Shown: positions 45,336-56,210 of the stretch, in pieces
Layout: each line of letters opens with the position of its first letter
How positions within the stretch are numbered: position 1 is the first letter of the stretch
Assembly (NCBI RefSeq): GCF_019426345.1
Contig: NZ_JAHLLW010000012.1
Span: forward strand, 62,001 to 126,000
DNA length: 64,000 nucleotides
Source of the DNA: Marinomonas lutimaris
GTDB taxonomy: Bacteria; Pseudomonadota; Gammaproteobacteria; Pseudomonadales; Marinomonadaceae
Direction of reading: 5' to 3'
The notes under the pieces: generated by a model
Seen by the model: only the letters and a program-made list of their open reading frames with translations
Database searches by the model: none
What the model was told of the DNA's origin: nothing
Program-made: the position numbers and the translations under genes

Positions 45336-45369
45336 GGTTAAACCTATAATAAAAAGTGCAGGATATAAT

Positions 45370-47256
45370 ATGTTGGCTAACCTTAGTTTTCGTACCAAGT
45401 TACTCTCATTACTGATTGCGGCTATTCTTGGATTCGTTGTTGTAACTGCAGTTGCTTTACAAGGATTGAATGTTCAAGAAAGTTCATCTTCAAAATTTGA
45501 ACGTCTAACCACAGTAGATAAAGACCTAGCCTCTCTAATCATTACCTTAATGGAAGAATACGAGTCTCTCTCTAGTATCAATAACGATACCTACGCAAGT
45601 TTTCTAGAGCAGCTAAATGTCAATCATGAAAGCTTCATGGCCACTCTTGAAAAAGACATGAACCTTCTTCAAGATCCCGAAGCGAAAAAGAACATCACAA
45701 GCATCACAGCCTCTTTAGCAAATTACAGTGAAGCCTTAAAGTTATTAGTTAACCAGAGACAAAAAGTAGGCTTTAATGGTTCTTCCGGCCTCAAAGGGGA
45801 GATCTCTCAATTAGGCGAAAAAGTAACAGAAGAGATATCGTTCCTCAGCCTAGTAAAACAAGAATTTTTGCCCGTTCGCGAAGCAGAAAAAAACTTCATA
45901 TTTGAGCCAGCTCCAGCGAATAAAGCGGCCTTCATGGAACGCTATGAAAAATTCTACAAACGCGTAACTAACTTCGGTCTTGAAGAACGCTTTGGTGAAG
46001 TCATTAATAAGTATTTTGCCGCTGTCGAAAATTTTGACAAAGAAAACCAACAACTAAAAACGCTGCAGGCACAATTCATAGCCAGCAAAGCCGATTTTGC
46101 TCAAACGCGCCTAGCTGCGGTTGATTATATGCAAAAAGCGGTTTTAGAAGCACGTAAACAAGCTTCTGAAAGCTCTCAGCAAGCAAGCATTAGTTTGATC
46201 ATTGTAAGTATTGTTGTTGCTGTTATTGCTGCACTTATGATGATGGGGATCGGCAGCAGCGTAAACAGTACCCTGAACCAAATCATTAAAGACTTAGGCA
46301 AAGTAAAAGGTGGTGACCTGACAGCACGCTTGCATGTCAATAAAAAACGCAACGATGAATTTGACTCTTTGTGTAGCTCTGTAAATGAAATGACTACGGG
46401 ACTAAGCTCCGTTATTGGAGACGTTGTCGATACCACTCAAGGTGTCAACAACATGGTCACAGAACTTAACACCTCAGTTACTAACATCGCACAGAGTAAC
46501 CGTTCCGTTAGCGAACAAACAAATTCTCTTGCTGCGGCAACAGAAGAGATTTCCACAACTATTTCTAGCATTTCCAGCACTACAGAAGACTTAAGTAGTC
46601 AGTCTCAACATACTTATGAATCTGCTAAAGTAGGCGCAGAAACCATTAAAAGCGCTCTATCAAACCTTTCTAGTACTATTAGTGTTGTTAACAAAACAAG
46701 TGAACAACTTAATGAGCTTGGCCAATTATCAAAAGATATCGACAACGTTATCGGCATGATCAACGACCTAGCAAACCAGACTAACCTTCTAGCACTAAAC
46801 GCAGCCATTGAAGCGGCGCGTGCTGGCGAAGCGGGTCGAGGCTTCTCCGTTGTTGCCGATGAAGTACGCTCACTTGCTGAAAAAACAGTTGATGCAACCG
46901 CTAAAATCACCGACATTGTTAGTACTATCCAATCATCCACACAAACAGCAATCGAAACTATGCACAGTGGCCAAGAAAGCCTGCACTCAATTGAAGTTTT
47001 CAGCGAGAAAGCAGAATTGGCTATTCGAGAGATTGAGCGAAATGCTCAGACCAGCTCAGCCTCTTCTATCGATATGGCCCGCTCTATCCAAGAAGTTGCT
47101 AAAACTGCAGTACACATGAGTGAAGAAATGGACAAAATTGCCCAACAACTTCAACGAGACAATAGCTATATCAATAGCATTGAAGGTAATACCCGTGATA
47201 TACATAATCAGGTAAGCAGCTTAGATAAAAAGACGAGTGTTTTTACTACTCGTTAA
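45370..47256 (+). CDS. Methyl-accepting chemotaxis protein
   Basis: Chemoreceptor of 628 aa. Membrane segments at about 10-30 and 276-298 flank a periplasmic all-helical ligand domain of about 240 residues, longer than the four-helix bundle of Tar and closer to the two-layer helical (HBM-like) type. HAMP follows, then the cytoplasmic coiled coil with the highly conserved tip (about 463-505: [36 protein letters not shown]). No CheR-docking pentapeptide at the C-terminus. The ligand cannot be told from sequence. Single gene ended by a terminator; CAGGA lies ahead of the ATG. Confidence 0.93.
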   Translation: MLANLSFRTKLLSLLIAAILGFVVVTAVALQGLNVQESSSSKFERLTTVDKDLASLIITLMEEYESLSSINNDTYASFLEQLNVNHESFMATLEKDMNLLQDPEAKKNITSITASLANYSEALKLLVNQRQKVGFNGSSGLKGEISQLGEKVTEEISFLSLVKQEFLPVREAEKNFIFEPAPANKAAFMERYEKFYKRVTNFGLEERFGEVINKYFAAVENFDKENQQLKTLQAQFIASKADFAQTRLAAVDYMQKAVLEARKQASESSQQASISLIIVSIVVAVIAALMMMGIGSSVNSTLNQIIKDLGKVKGGDLTARLHVNKKRNDEFDSLCSSVNEMTTGLSSVIGDVVDTTQGVNNMVTELNTSVTNIAQSNRSVSEQTNSLAAATEEISTTISSISSTTEDLSSQSQHTYESAKVGAETIKSALSNLSSTISVVNKTSEQLNELGQLSKDIDNVIGMINDLANQTNLLALNAAIEAARAGEAGRGFSVVADEVRSLAEKTVDATAKITDIVSTIQSSTQTAIETMHSGQESLHSIEVFSEKAELAIREIERNAQTSSASSIDMARSIQEVAKTAVHMSEEMDKIAQQLQRDNSYINSIEGNTRDIHNQVSSLDKKTSVFTTR

Positions 47257-47278
47257 TTTAAAGGCAAACGACTGATAT

Positions 47279-47310
47279 AAAAAAAACCGGCTTTGATAGC
47301 CGGTTTTTTT
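47279..47310. terminator. Bidirectional terminator between the MCP gene and gltX
   Basis: Stem AACCGGC/GCCGGTT (47285-47291 with 47299-47305), loop of 7 nt, A-run before and T-run after; serves both converging genes. Confidence 0.9.
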
Positions 47311-47358
47311 TACTCAACTTTTCTTTAGCTTTTGTTGCTAATAAGAAATACGAGCCGT

Positions 47359-48840
47359 TTATAGGTCAGCGTATTCTTTTTCCCAACGTTTCGCTTCTTT
47401 CTTAGAAGGGCCACCAAGTACATTTACTGCAGTACGCATTCTAGCCCGAGAAATATCAGAACCTAAAATCGCCATTGAATCAAAAACAGAAACAGATGCC
47501 GTTGTTCCTGAAATAGCAACAAACAAGGGGGCAAAAAAGTCTTTCGGCTTAATTTCCATCGCTTGAGCTAATGATTTCATATCATTAAAGATTTCGTCTT
47601 TTTCCCATTTATTCAATGCTTCCAAACGCCATAAAGCAAACTGCATAGCCTTACGAAGTGTTTCTTCTTCCATTTTAATAGTAGAGAAATCTTCTTTCGT
47701 AATTGGCAACATGCCTTTTAAGAAAAAACCTGCCACATCAGCAACATCTGAAAAGGTTTCAACACGAGGAATAACCAGTGGTAAAATCTTCATCAAGTAT
47801 TCAGGGTTAAGCGCCCATTCAATATATTTCTGTGCAAAGGTTTCTGGCGTTAAATTCTCACGAATCCACATGCCATTTAGCCAGCTCAGTTTTTCAACAT
47901 CAAAAACCGGACCACCCAAAGAAACACGTTGAATATCAAATTGCTCAATCATTTCGTCTAACGAGAACTTTTCACGCTCGTCAGGCATAGACCACCCCAT
48001 GCGACCAAGGTAATTGATTACCGCTTCAGACATGTAACCCATACGCTGATAATACAGAATACTTGTTGGGTTTTTGCGCTTTGATAACTTAGATTTATCT
48101 GGGTTACGCAACAAAGGCATGTGACATAAAGTCGGCATATCCCAACCAAAATACTGGTACAACAATATATGCTTTGGCGCTGAGTTGATCCATTCTTCTC
48201 CACGAATTACGTGAGTGATTTTCATCAAATGGTCATCAACCACGTTAGCCAAATGGTAAGTCGGCATACCATCAGCTTTTAGTAGTACTTGCATATCCAC
48301 TTGCGCCCAATCGATTTCGATAGTGCCACGCAACATATCCTGAACAACGCAAACGCCCTCTTCAGGAATTTTCATACGAATGACATAAGGAACGCCAGCA
48401 TCTAATTTTGCCTGCACCTCTTCTGCTGTCAGATTAAGAGCACGACCATCGTACTTTTGTGGCAAACCTTGCTCTTTTTGCTCATTACGCATTTGATCTA
48501 ACTCTTCAGTTGTCTCAAATGCATAGAATGCATGCCCTTTATCGATCAATTCTTGAGCGTATTGACCATAAATATCACCCCTTTCACTTTGACGATAAGG
48601 ACCATATTCTCCGCCGACATCTGGGCCTTCAGCCCAATCAAGCCCTAACCAACGTAACGCATCTAAAATCATTTTTTCAGATTCTGGCGTACTACGAGTT
48701 TGGTCGGTATCTTCAATACGTAAAATAAACTTACCACCCATTTTACGTGCGAAAGCCATATTAAATAGGGCGATATAAGCTGTTCCTACATGCGGGTCAC
48801 CTGTTGGAGATGGCGCAATACGTGTTCTTACCTCTGACAT
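47359..48840 (-). CDS. gltX: Glutamate-tRNA ligase
   Basis: Class I aminoacyl-tRNA synthetase charging tRNA-Glu (493 aa). The HIGH motif is HVGT in [12 protein letters not shown] and the KMSKS motif is KLSKR ([11 protein letters not shown]); both forms are normal for GltX. The C-terminal anticodon-binding domain ends [19 protein letters not shown]. No zinc-binding cysteine cluster (CxC...C) of the longer GluRS type is seen. Stands alone, converging on the MCP gene. Confidence 0.96.
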   Translation of the reverse strand: MSEVRTRIAPSPTGDPHVGTAYIALFNMAFARKMGGKFILRIEDTDQTRSTPESEKMILDALRWLGLDWAEGPDVGGEYGPYRQSERGDIYGQYAQELIDKGHAFYAFETTEELDQMRNEQKEQGLPQKYDGRALNLTAEEVQAKLDAGVPYVIRMKIPEEGVCVVQDMLRGTIEIDWAQVDMQVLLKADGMPTYHLANVVDDHLMKITHVIRGEEWINSAPKHILLYQYFGWDMPTLCHMPLLRNPDKSKLSKRKNPTSILYYQRMGYMSEAVINYLGRMGWSMPDEREKFSLDEMIEQFDIQRVSLGGPVFDVEKLSWLNGMWIRENLTPETFAQKYIEWALNPEYLMKILPLVIPRVETFSDVADVAGFFLKGMLPITKEDFSTIKMEEETLRKAMQFALWRLEALNKWEKDEIFNDMKSLAQAMEIKPKDFFAPLFVAISGTTASVSVFDSMAILGSDISRARMRTAVNVLGGPSKKEAKRWEKEYADL

Positions 48841-48927
48841 AAAAATCTCATTTATCCGTTGCCTGAAATGCCGCTATTATAAGCGTCTCATAAGATATGG
48901 GTAAGGGGCTAAACCTATCTTTTCTAC

Positions 48928-49734
48928 TTAGAAGTTTGATATTCTCTCAACTTTACTTTCCATATACCTAAGCTGAGAAAGTCGAACCCCTATTTCTACG
49001 TCTGTTTTCAAGGCAACTAATGAGCGAGACAGTAAACACTGCTCATAACCACCCGCCAGCATTGACTGAATGCGCTCAGAAAAAGACGGTAGATTTGCAT
49101 AAATTTCTTCGATGGTGGGAAACAGACGAATAATACTTAAGGCTGTTTTCGGCCCAATACCTTTGACACCAGGAATTCGATTGGTGGTATCACCCACTAA
49201 AGCCCAATAGTCATTTAACTGATGCGGCTCAACACCATATTTGCCAGGAACCCAGATTTTGTCATAACCTAACTTAGCAAAATAATCATATTGAAGAATA
49301 AGATCATCTCCCAACAACTGAGTAAAACCTTTATCCGTTGAAACAATGTAGGATTTAACCTTGTTACTTGCCGCTTTAACGGCAAGCGTGGCAATAAGAT
49401 CATCTGCTTCCCAACCATCTATTCTCAAACAAGGCAAATGATTAAAACGAAAAACTTTCGCAAATTCTGGCAAAGATTCTAGTAAGGCGTCATCCATTGG
49501 AACGCGACCTAGTTTATATTCTGGATAAACTCGATGGCGCCATGTTTTACCATTTGAATCAAATACAACAACGGCATAAGAAGGGTCAAATTGCTGCGTC
49601 AGCTTCGCTAAGGCTTCAATCGCAATACTTTGGGTTCTCTCAATTCGTCTAGCTGAATCCTGCTCGGACTCCAATGCGGCGTAAAGCCGACGAATCAAAT
49701 TCAATCCGTCAATAATTAGTAATTTTTTGTCCAC
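48928..49734 (-). CDS. xni: Flap endonuclease Xni (5'-nuclease family)
   Basis: 268 aa, related to the 5'-3' exonuclease domain of DNA polymerase I. Motifs: LIIDGLNLIRRLYAALE at the N-terminus, VVFDSNGKTWRH, GWEADDLIATLAV (metal-binding acidic residues), STDKGFTQLLG, and the helix-hairpin-helix DNA contact ALVGDTTNRIPGVKGIGPKTA. Xni lacks the polymerase and one acidic metal site of the larger family and acts on 5' flaps with PolA. Divergent from the exported DUF4139-like gene. Confidence 0.92.
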   Translation of the reverse strand: MDKKLLIIDGLNLIRRLYAALESEQDSARRIERTQSIAIEALAKLTQQFDPSYAVVVFDSNGKTWRHRVYPEYKLGRVPMDDALLESLPEFAKVFRFNHLPCLRIDGWEADDLIATLAVKAASNKVKSYIVSTDKGFTQLLGDDLILQYDYFAKLGYDKIWVPGKYGVEPHQLNDYWALVGDTTNRIPGVKGIGPKTALSIIRLFPTIEEIYANLPSFSERIQSMLAGGYEQCLLSRSLVALKTDVEIGVRLSQLRYMESKVERISNF

Positions 49735-49855
49735 TGCAAACCCTTATTTTTGCTACATTGCCTTGCGATCACATCAATTTATTAGGGTAACATGTGTGAA
49801 GACTCATCACGACAACTAGTATGATGGTATATCAATAAACAAGAAGGACTCGGTC

Positions 49856-51115
49856 ATGCAAAAATATCCTACCTATTTATACCTTAGCATTCTCGTAGGA
49901 GCCGCGAGCCAATCAGCGCTTGCCGCCCCAATAAATGCCGTTATTGGTTTAGATAACAGTCAAATAGTAGAAGACAGTTTGCAACTGAGCCTTACTCCAA
50001 ATACAGGATCGCTGCTACCGCTCCAAGACAACTTTGCGCCGATGACACGCCTAGAGAGCAGTCAAGATGCTAATTGGTTTAACCAGATAAACAAACGAGT
50101 TACTGTCACCCACAGACAAAGAGACTTGAGTTACAGTGGTACATTGACACGCATAGAGAAAAATACTCGTTCTTTTATACTTAAAAGCAAAGACTACTCT
50201 ATGACATTACCCATGGACGATTTCTATCTAATCCCGCTAGAGACAACAAGTACCGCAGAGAAAAAACCAGAAGTAGAAAAAACTGAAGGTAATAACACAC
50301 AGCCTCAAAAAATAAGCTATCAAACAAATGAATTATCGTGGACGCCACAACTTAGTTTGATTTTTGATAACGACAATGTCTCTATTTATCAGCAGGCTTT
50401 GATTCATAACAACTCAAGCTCTTCTATCGAAATACAAAACAGCCTACTTCATTACTCTAGAACGGCTGCTCCACAGCTTTTTAAAGCAGAGCGCAGCGTA
50501 ATGATGATGAGTGCAGACAACCCTAACGTGAATTACCAAGACAATGAGGTTAGTTATTCTCTTGGTGGTGGTAAGCTATCAATTGCACCATATTCAAATA
50601 CATTAATTCCTTTGCCTAGTAGCAATACCAAAATAGACAGCAGCTCTAATAAAGCTAGCCTTCATACTTATAATAACAACGCTGGAAAAACTGATTTAAA
50701 CTTTTATAACGACTTAAGCTTTTCTTTACCTAAGAATGGCCTGCCCGGTGAATATAAGACATTTTGGAAAAGAGGCGATCTACTCATTCCTGGAAACACA
50801 GTACGTCTAGACACTGTTCGGGAAGGTTACCCAGTAAACGTTACAACAAATAAAAGCCAAGACATAAGCGGACATTTAACTTTAGTCAGTGCAACATCTC
50901 AAAAACTGCCGAGTACACAGGTATGGGAAGCAACTATCGTTAACCATTCAGATACTAAGCAAACCTATAAGATAGAGCAAAATACGAATGGCATTGTAGA
51001 TGTATTAGAAGGCAAAGAAGCGGTTCCGATAACGGCGAATAGCGTACTTGTTTCTGGTGAAATAGAAGCTAACTCGACAAAAACCATTACTTATAAAATC
51101 GCACTGAAAAACTAG
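49856..51115 (+). CDS. Exported protein with DUF4139-like C-terminal half
   Basis: 419 aa with an N-terminal signal peptide (cleavage about residue 23, ALA-AP). No lipobox. The central and C-terminal parts (about 155-419) have the W-P-x-L, beta-strand-rich pattern (LSWTPQLSLIFDND, VSIYQQALIHNNSS, SFSLPKNGLPGE, WEATIVNHSDTKQTYKIEQ) seen in DUF4139 proteins, which are periplasmic or outer-membrane beta-sandwiches without assigned function. Not certain: I call it by pattern only. It lies upstream of tolC with a 196-bp gap, so co-transcription is unproven. Confidence 0.6.
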   Translation: MQKYPTYLYLSILVGAASQSALAAPINAVIGLDNSQIVEDSLQLSLTPNTGSLLPLQDNFAPMTRLESSQDANWFNQINKRVTVTHRQRDLSYSGTLTRIEKNTRSFILKSKDYSMTLPMDDFYLIPLETTSTAEKKPEVEKTEGNNTQPQKISYQTNELSWTPQLSLIFDNDNVSIYQQALIHNNSSSSIEIQNSLLHYSRTAAPQLFKAERSVMMMSADNPNVNYQDNEVSYSLGGGKLSIAPYSNTLIPLPSSNTKIDSSSNKASLHTYNNNAGKTDLNFYNDLSFSLPKNGLPGEYKTFWKRGDLLIPGNTVRLDTVREGYPVNVTTNKSQDISGHLTLVSATSQKLPSTQVWEATIVNHSDTKQTYKIEQNTNGIVDVLEGKEAVPITANSVLVSGEIEANSTKTITYKIALKN

Positions 51116-51150
51116 TCGGCAAAAAGTAAGAAGATTATGATCAAAAAAAT

Positions 51151-51243
51151 GTCATTCTTGCATTAACTTTCCACATTAAAAACCTATTTAAACTATTTCG
51201 TTATGATATGGTCAATAGTGATAATAGATATAGCAAGAATGAC
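51151..51243. repeat. Spaced inverted repeat upstream of tolC
   Basis: GTCATTCTTGC (51151-51161) and GCAAGAATGAC (51233-51243) are perfect 11-bp inverted copies separated by 71 bp. A weak promoter, TTCGTT-17-GATAAT (51197-51225), lies between them. This could be an operator pair or a stem at RNA level; not assignable. Confidence 0.4.
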
Positions 51244-51311
51244 ACTGCCACAAGCGAAAAACTTGAGGTACTATTATAACTATATTTCATACTACGAGCC
51301 CACAGAGATCT

Positions 51312-52640
51312 ATGAAAAAGCATATTATACCATCACTCATCGCTGCAGCCGTTCTAAGTAGTACGGCTGCTCATGCAGAAAGCCTTTACGAAGTATATAA
51401 ACTGGCTAAAAAACACGATCCAGGTTTAAGAGCTGCAGCATCAACTTATCAAGCTCAGAAAGAAGGTGTAATCTCCGCAAAAGGTAATTTATATCCTAAT
51501 ATCAGCTTTAACGGCAATTTGGGCTACAGTGATATAGATGCTCCCTCTGCCGATTACGACAACACATCAAACAGCCTTTCGTTAGATTTAAACTACCCTA
51601 TTTACTCGCCTGTTCTAAGCTACGGTGTGGATGCGGTAGAGATAAGTTCTGAAAGTGCAGGTGTTAGCTTTAGCAACTCTGAAGAAGACTTAGCACTTAC
51701 GACTTTAACTGAATACTTTAACCTGTTGACTGCACAATCAACTCTACAGACAACTCAGGCTTTGGTTAAAAGCACAGCAAGCCAGCTAGATCGCGCAAAA
51801 AAACAATATGAAGTAGGCTTGGCCTCTATTACTGATTTGCATGATGCACAAGCAGAGTATGACTCAGTTCGAGTTACCGAACTAAGTGCCCGCTCTAGCG
51901 TGTCTTATGCACAAAAAGCCCTATACCAAAGAACTGGACAAATAATACTAAATATCCCTGACCTGTCTAAAGACTATCCTATTAGTCTAGATCCAAACAT
52001 GACAGTAGATTCTTTAATTGCAAAAGCACATCGTGACAACAAAGAATTGCGTATATTGGATCTGTCTGTCAAAAGTGCAGAAAACAATATAAACATCCAA
52101 AAAGCCAGTGGGCGCACGCCAACAGTATCAATCACTGGATCTTTATCTCGTACAGATAACGATTATGGCGGCGGTGCTCCAGCGTCCATGCAAGACGGCG
52201 CAACGAATACTTCATCTATTGGCTTAGGTGTTACGATTCCGCTTTACCAAGGTGGCGCAATCAATGCAAACATCCGCCAAGCAGTAGCACAAGCCGAGTC
52301 AGCAACAGAACAAAGAGCAAGCTCACTGCAAACAATTGAACTGAATATTCGTAGCATTTATCTAGACCTGCAAACAGCGGTTGCTCAAATTGAAGCTCAG
52401 CAGCAACTTATTCGTTCTAGAAGAAGTGCTCTAGAAGCGACACAAGCTGGCTATGATGTTGGCACGCGTAACCTAGTTGAATTGCTTGATGCTCAATCAA
52501 ATCTATACGATGCCCAAGATGCTTATGAGCAATATAGATATGACTTCGTAGTCAAAAAGCTACAACTATTAGAAGCCACAGGCGATCTTAATGAAGACAA
52601 GATCAAAGAATTGGATAAGTGGCTAGTTGCTAAAAATTAA
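51312..52640 (+). CDS. tolC: Outer-membrane efflux channel TolC
   Basis: 442 aa, signal peptide ending near AHA-ES (about residue 22). The mature protein has the two repeated helical-barrel halves of TolC: SLYEVYKLAKKHDPGLRAA starts the first repeat, YEVGLASITDLHDAQAEYDSVR the coiled-coil motif and YDVGTRNLVELLDAQSNLYDAQDAYEQYRYDF the second. It forms the outer-membrane tunnel shared by drug efflux pumps and type I secretion. The BaeSR-like regulators elsewhere in the window often control such pumps, but no direct link is visible. Terminated by a bidirectional hairpin. Confidence 0.95.
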   Translation: MKKHIIPSLIAAAVLSSTAAHAESLYEVYKLAKKHDPGLRAAASTYQAQKEGVISAKGNLYPNISFNGNLGYSDIDAPSADYDNTSNSLSLDLNYPIYSPVLSYGVDAVEISSESAGVSFSNSEEDLALTTLTEYFNLLTAQSTLQTTQALVKSTASQLDRAKKQYEVGLASITDLHDAQAEYDSVRVTELSARSSVSYAQKALYQRTGQIILNIPDLSKDYPISLDPNMTVDSLIAKAHRDNKELRILDLSVKSAENNINIQKASGRTPTVSITGSLSRTDNDYGGGAPASMQDGATNTSSIGLGVTIPLYQGGAINANIRQAVAQAESATEQRASSLQTIELNIRSIYLDLQTAVAQIEAQQQLIRSRRSALEATQAGYDVGTRNLVELLDAQSNLYDAQDAYEQYRYDFVVKKLQLLEATGDLNEDKIKELDKWLVAKN

Positions 52641-52665
52641 TCCTTAGCTCACTATAACCAAACAC

Positions 52666-52700
52666 AAAAAAGCCGTAAGACATCGTTTTACGGCTTTTTT
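52666..52700. terminator. Bidirectional terminator between tolC and the aminopeptidase gene
   Basis: AAAAAAGCCGTAA/TTTACGGCTTTTTT stem (52666-52678 with 52687-52700), loop of about 8 nt. A-run and T-run flank it. Confidence 0.9.
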
Positions 52701-52726
52701 AACTTTAATTAAACTATCGAATGGTA

Positions 52727-54025
52727 TTAACGAGTAATCAACCTATCACGTTTTGTAAAACGAGCTAGCACTTTATACAACCCATAAGCATCACGACTTC
52801 CCGCCAATTCACGAATAGAATGCATACCAAAGGTTGGCAAACCGATATCAATAGTCGGTACACCTATTTCACCAGATGTAATTGGCCCTATCGTACTACC
52901 ACAAGCCATATCACTACGCACAACAAAACACTGGACCTCATAGTTTTCTTCAGCAGCAATATCACGATACACGCTGGCTGTTTCACTATTTGTTGCATAG
53001 CGCTGATTTGCATTCACTTTAATCACTGCACCTTTATTAATAGAAGGCGCGTGATTCTTATCGTGCTTATGAGCATAGTTTGGATGCAAAGCATGTGCAT
53101 TATCAGCAGAAACTAACATGGAACGCTGAATCGCCTGAACATATTGCTCAGGATTTGGCGTTAGACGACGCAGTACATCGTCCAAGAACGGCCCATTCGC
53201 ACCACAAGCAGACAAACTACCAATCTCTTCATGATCGGTACAAATAAGTAAGCTAGGGCGCTGCAGATCCGAATCCAACAAAGCACGTAAACCAACAAAG
53301 CAACTTAACAAATTATCTAAGCGCGCTGAACAGATATATTCTTTATGCAAACCAACCAAAGCCGCTGGCTGTGTATCATATAAACTCAATTCAAAGTCTA
53401 AAATTGTATCTATTGCCAAATCTGCATATTGCTTCTTAAGCTGGGATTTTAACAATTCATGCAAATCAAACTCGTTTTCAGCGCCACACAAAATCGGCAA
53501 AATTTCCTCTTGAGGGTTAACAGAAAAACCTTCATTCGCTTGGCGATTTAAATGAATTGCCAAGTTAGGCACCACCGCGATTGGGTCTTTAAAATCAACC
53601 AAGCGGCTAACAATATCACCATTCTGCGTTTTCAGCGTTATACGACCCGCAATCGATAAATCTCTATCCAACCAAGTGTGAAGCAAGACTCCACCGTAAA
53701 CTTCAACACCTAATTGATGGTAACCAAAGCGATCAACTTGAGCATTGGGTTTCAATTTCAAACAAGGGCTGTCAGTATGAGCTCCCACCATTCTCCAACC
53801 ACTTTGGCTAAAACTGAGCTGTGGTGTGGTAAAAGCGATTAAGGATGATTCATTGCGTGTGACGAAATACTTTCCGCCCTCCTCTATCACCCAATCGTCT
53901 TCTTCCAATAATTCAACAAAGCCTTCCGCTGTTAAAGCATTACGCATACTTGCCGTTGCATGAAAAGGTGTAGGAGAAGATTTAAGAAATGACAGTAAAG
54001 AGTCATTAAAATTTGAAAATTCCAT
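52727..54025 (-). CDS. apeB: M18-family aspartyl aminopeptidase
   Basis: Metallo-aminopeptidase (432 aa) of family M18, forming large tetrahedral complexes in its relatives. Metal and catalytic motifs: VGAHTDSPCLKLKP, LICTDHEEIGSLSACGANG, and DNAHALHPNYAHKHDKNHAP. SDMACGSTIGPI and a C-terminal ACGSTIG..GIPTIDIGLPTFGMHSIREL pattern match PepC/ApeB proteins. Cytoplasmic. Divergent from prc. Confidence 0.95.
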   Translation of the reverse strand: MEFSNFNDSLLSFLKSSPTPFHATASMRNALTAEGFVELLEEDDWVIEEGGKYFVTRNESSLIAFTTPQLSFSQSGWRMVGAHTDSPCLKLKPNAQVDRFGYHQLGVEVYGGVLLHTWLDRDLSIAGRITLKTQNGDIVSRLVDFKDPIAVVPNLAIHLNRQANEGFSVNPQEEILPILCGAENEFDLHELLKSQLKKQYADLAIDTILDFELSLYDTQPAALVGLHKEYICSARLDNLLSCFVGLRALLDSDLQRPSLLICTDHEEIGSLSACGANGPFLDDVLRRLTPNPEQYVQAIQRSMLVSADNAHALHPNYAHKHDKNHAPSINKGAVIKVNANQRYATNSETASVYRDIAAEENYEVQCFVVRSDMACGSTIGPITSGEIGVPTIDIGLPTFGMHSIRELAGSRDAYGLYKVLARFTKRDRLITR

Positions 54026-54148
54026 AATGTCCTATAAGCAGAATGCTTTAAAAAAGTGACTTTTTAACACTTTGGCTAGCCTTAAAGCCCAGTGTCTAAT
54101 ATGATTTTACCAATGACGTATAAAATAGACAGAGAGAGCCCATACCGG

Positions 54149-56197
54149 ATGAACTATAAACGCCTTTTGCTTTGCCTTTTAACCGGCTATACCTTTGCCT
54201 CAACACCTGCGTCTGCTTATCAGGAGCTACAGCCTCCTCATGAATACGACAAAGTATCAAAAGAACTCGTTGAGATGCTAGAAGGTATTCATTATAACAG
54301 ACCTCACATTGATGACGCTATTTCAGAAAAAGCCTTTGATTTCTATATTGATGCTCTAGACCCTAGTAAAAGCTTTTTTCTGAAAAGCGACATAGACAAC
54401 CTATCGCAATATAGAAACAGCTTTGATGACGCCCTAAGAGATGGCGATACTCAAGTGGCTTATACCATTTACAACCTTTATCTTAAGCGTTTAGAAAAAC
54501 GACTTCTAAGTCTTCAAGACCATTTACCAGAGATGATCAAAGGCTTCGATTATAACGTCGACGAAAACCTCAATACTGATCCAGACACTCAAAAATGGGC
54601 AACAACAGAAGCTGAACTTGATGATTACTGGCGCAAGCGCCTGAAAAATCGAGCGCTAACCATGAAGCTCAATGGTGAAAGTGAGGAGAAAATAATCTCC
54701 ACGCTTGAGCGTCGCTATAAAAACCAAATCAAACAAGTCGACCAAACTAATTCTGTCGATGTTTATCAAATTTTTGCCAACTCAATCACTGCGGCATTAG
54801 ATCCTCACACCAATTACTTTGCACCGCGTGCATCCGAAGCCTTTAACATCAACATGAGTCTATCTCTAGAAGGCATTGGTGCTGTTTTGCAAATGGAAGA
54901 TGACTACACCAAAGTCGTGCGTTTAGTTCCTGGTGGTCCAGCAGCAACCCAAAGTGACCTTTCTCCTAATGATCGAATTATTGCTGTCGGCCAAGAAGGC
55001 AAACCTATGGTCGATGTCGTTGGTATGCGTCTTGACGATGTTGTCGACATGATCCGTGGCGAACGAGACACCAAGGTAATATTGGAAGTAACACCAAGCA
55101 AAGGCGACACACAGACGAGTAAGCGTATTAGCATTGTGCGTAAAAAAGTGAAGCTTGAGGATCAGTCTGCCAAAAAAGAAATCGTGGAAGTGGAACGCGA
55201 TGGTGAAAAATACAAAGTAGGCGTGATTACCTTGCCAACTTTTTATTCTGATTTCGCAGCAATCCAAGCGGGTGACAAAAACTATAAAAGCTCCACTCGA
55301 GATACAAAAGAGCTTATAGAAGAACTACGTAAAGAAGACATTTCGGCACTGATTCTTGACCTAAGAAATAACGGTGGCGGCTCATTGCAAGAAGCAAATG
55401 CCCTGGCAGGATTATTTATTCCATCTGGCCCAACGGTACAAATTCGCGATCAAAGTGGACGCGTTACACCATTAGGCGATTCTGATCCTGCCATTGTTTA
55501 CAGTGGCCCAATGGCGGTGCTGGTAAACCGCATGAGCGCCTCAGCCTCTGAGATCGTAGCTGGCGCCTTACAAGATTACGGCCGTGCCTTAATTCTTGGC
55601 GATCAAACCTTTGGTAAAGGTACGGTTCAAGTTTTGCAAGATATGGACAAGGGGCAGCTTAAGGTTACTCAGGCTAAATTCTACCGTGTATCTGGCGAAA
55701 GTACTCAGCACAAAGGCGTCATGCCAGACATCGCCTTTCCTTCTTTGATAGACAAAGAAACTATCGGAGAAAGCGCCTTAGACAACCCTTTACCTTGGGA
55801 TAAAATCCACGAAACTCGCTACCCAGTTTACTGGAACATGCCTGCTTACTTACCTATTTTAGAACCTCGTCATGAAGCTAGAATGGCGAAAGACCCTAAC
55901 TTCATTGCGATCAATGGACAGATAGATGAGTTCAAAAAACAGGTTGAGACCTATAAAACGGTATCTTTGAAAGAAAGCACACGCATTCAACAAAGAGAAG
56001 ACAATGAAAAGAGCGAGCTAGATCGTGAAAATACTCGCCGTAAAGCACTTGGACTTGAACTACTGAAATCGGTTGAGGACATAAAACCTATCGAAGAAGA
56101 CACTTACGCAAAAGAAGCGTCTGAAATCCTACTAGACTTCATTGCCACCAATCAAATGGCAGAAAAACAAGCTGAAAAGAAAACAGCGCAAAAATAA
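54149..56197 (+). CDS. prc: Tail-specific periplasmic protease (Prc/Tsp)
   Basis: C-terminal processing peptidase (682 aa from ATG 54149). The signal peptide (MNYKRLLLCLLTGYTFASTPASA) begins at this ATG; in-frame GTG 54092 and ATG 54101 and 54113 would add an unneeded cytoplasmic extension. PDZ domain (about residues 230-320, AVLQMEDDYTKVVRLVPGGPAA) and S41 protease core with the Ser-Lys dyad Ser465 (SASASEI) and Lys490 (TFGKGTVQ), 25 residues apart as in Escherichia coli. Prc trims peptidoglycan hydrolases and PBP3. Followed by its own terminator. Confidence 0.95.
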   Translation: MNYKRLLLCLLTGYTFASTPASAYQELQPPHEYDKVSKELVEMLEGIHYNRPHIDDAISEKAFDFYIDALDPSKSFFLKSDIDNLSQYRNSFDDALRDGDTQVAYTIYNLYLKRLEKRLLSLQDHLPEMIKGFDYNVDENLNTDPDTQKWATTEAELDDYWRKRLKNRALTMKLNGESEEKIISTLERRYKNQIKQVDQTNSVDVYQIFANSITAALDPHTNYFAPRASEAFNINMSLSLEGIGAVLQMEDDYTKVVRLVPGGPAATQSDLSPNDRIIAVGQEGKPMVDVVGMRLDDVVDMIRGERDTKVILEVTPSKGDTQTSKRISIVRKKVKLEDQSAKKEIVEVERDGEKYKVGVITLPTFYSDFAAIQAGDKNYKSSTRDTKELIEELRKEDISALILDLRNNGGGSLQEANALAGLFIPSGPTVQIRDQSGRVTPLGDSDPAIVYSGPMAVLVNRMSASASEIVAGALQDYGRALILGDQTFGKGTVQVLQDMDKGQLKVTQAKFYRVSGESTQHKGVMPDIAFPSLIDKETIGESALDNPLPWDKIHETRYPVYWNMPAYLPILEPRHEARMAKDPNFIAINGQIDEFKKQVETYKTVSLKESTRIQQREDNEKSELDRENTRRKALGLELLKSVEDIKPIEEDTYAKEASEILLDFIATNQMAEKQAEKKTAQK

Positions 56198-56210
56198 AAG
56201 ACAAAACCTA

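Noticed and set aside
45140-45369. c-di-GMP (GEMM) riboswitch upstream of the chemoreceptor
   Set aside because: The conserved core sequence and tetraloop-receptor helix are not present; only a plain interrupted hairpin is seen.
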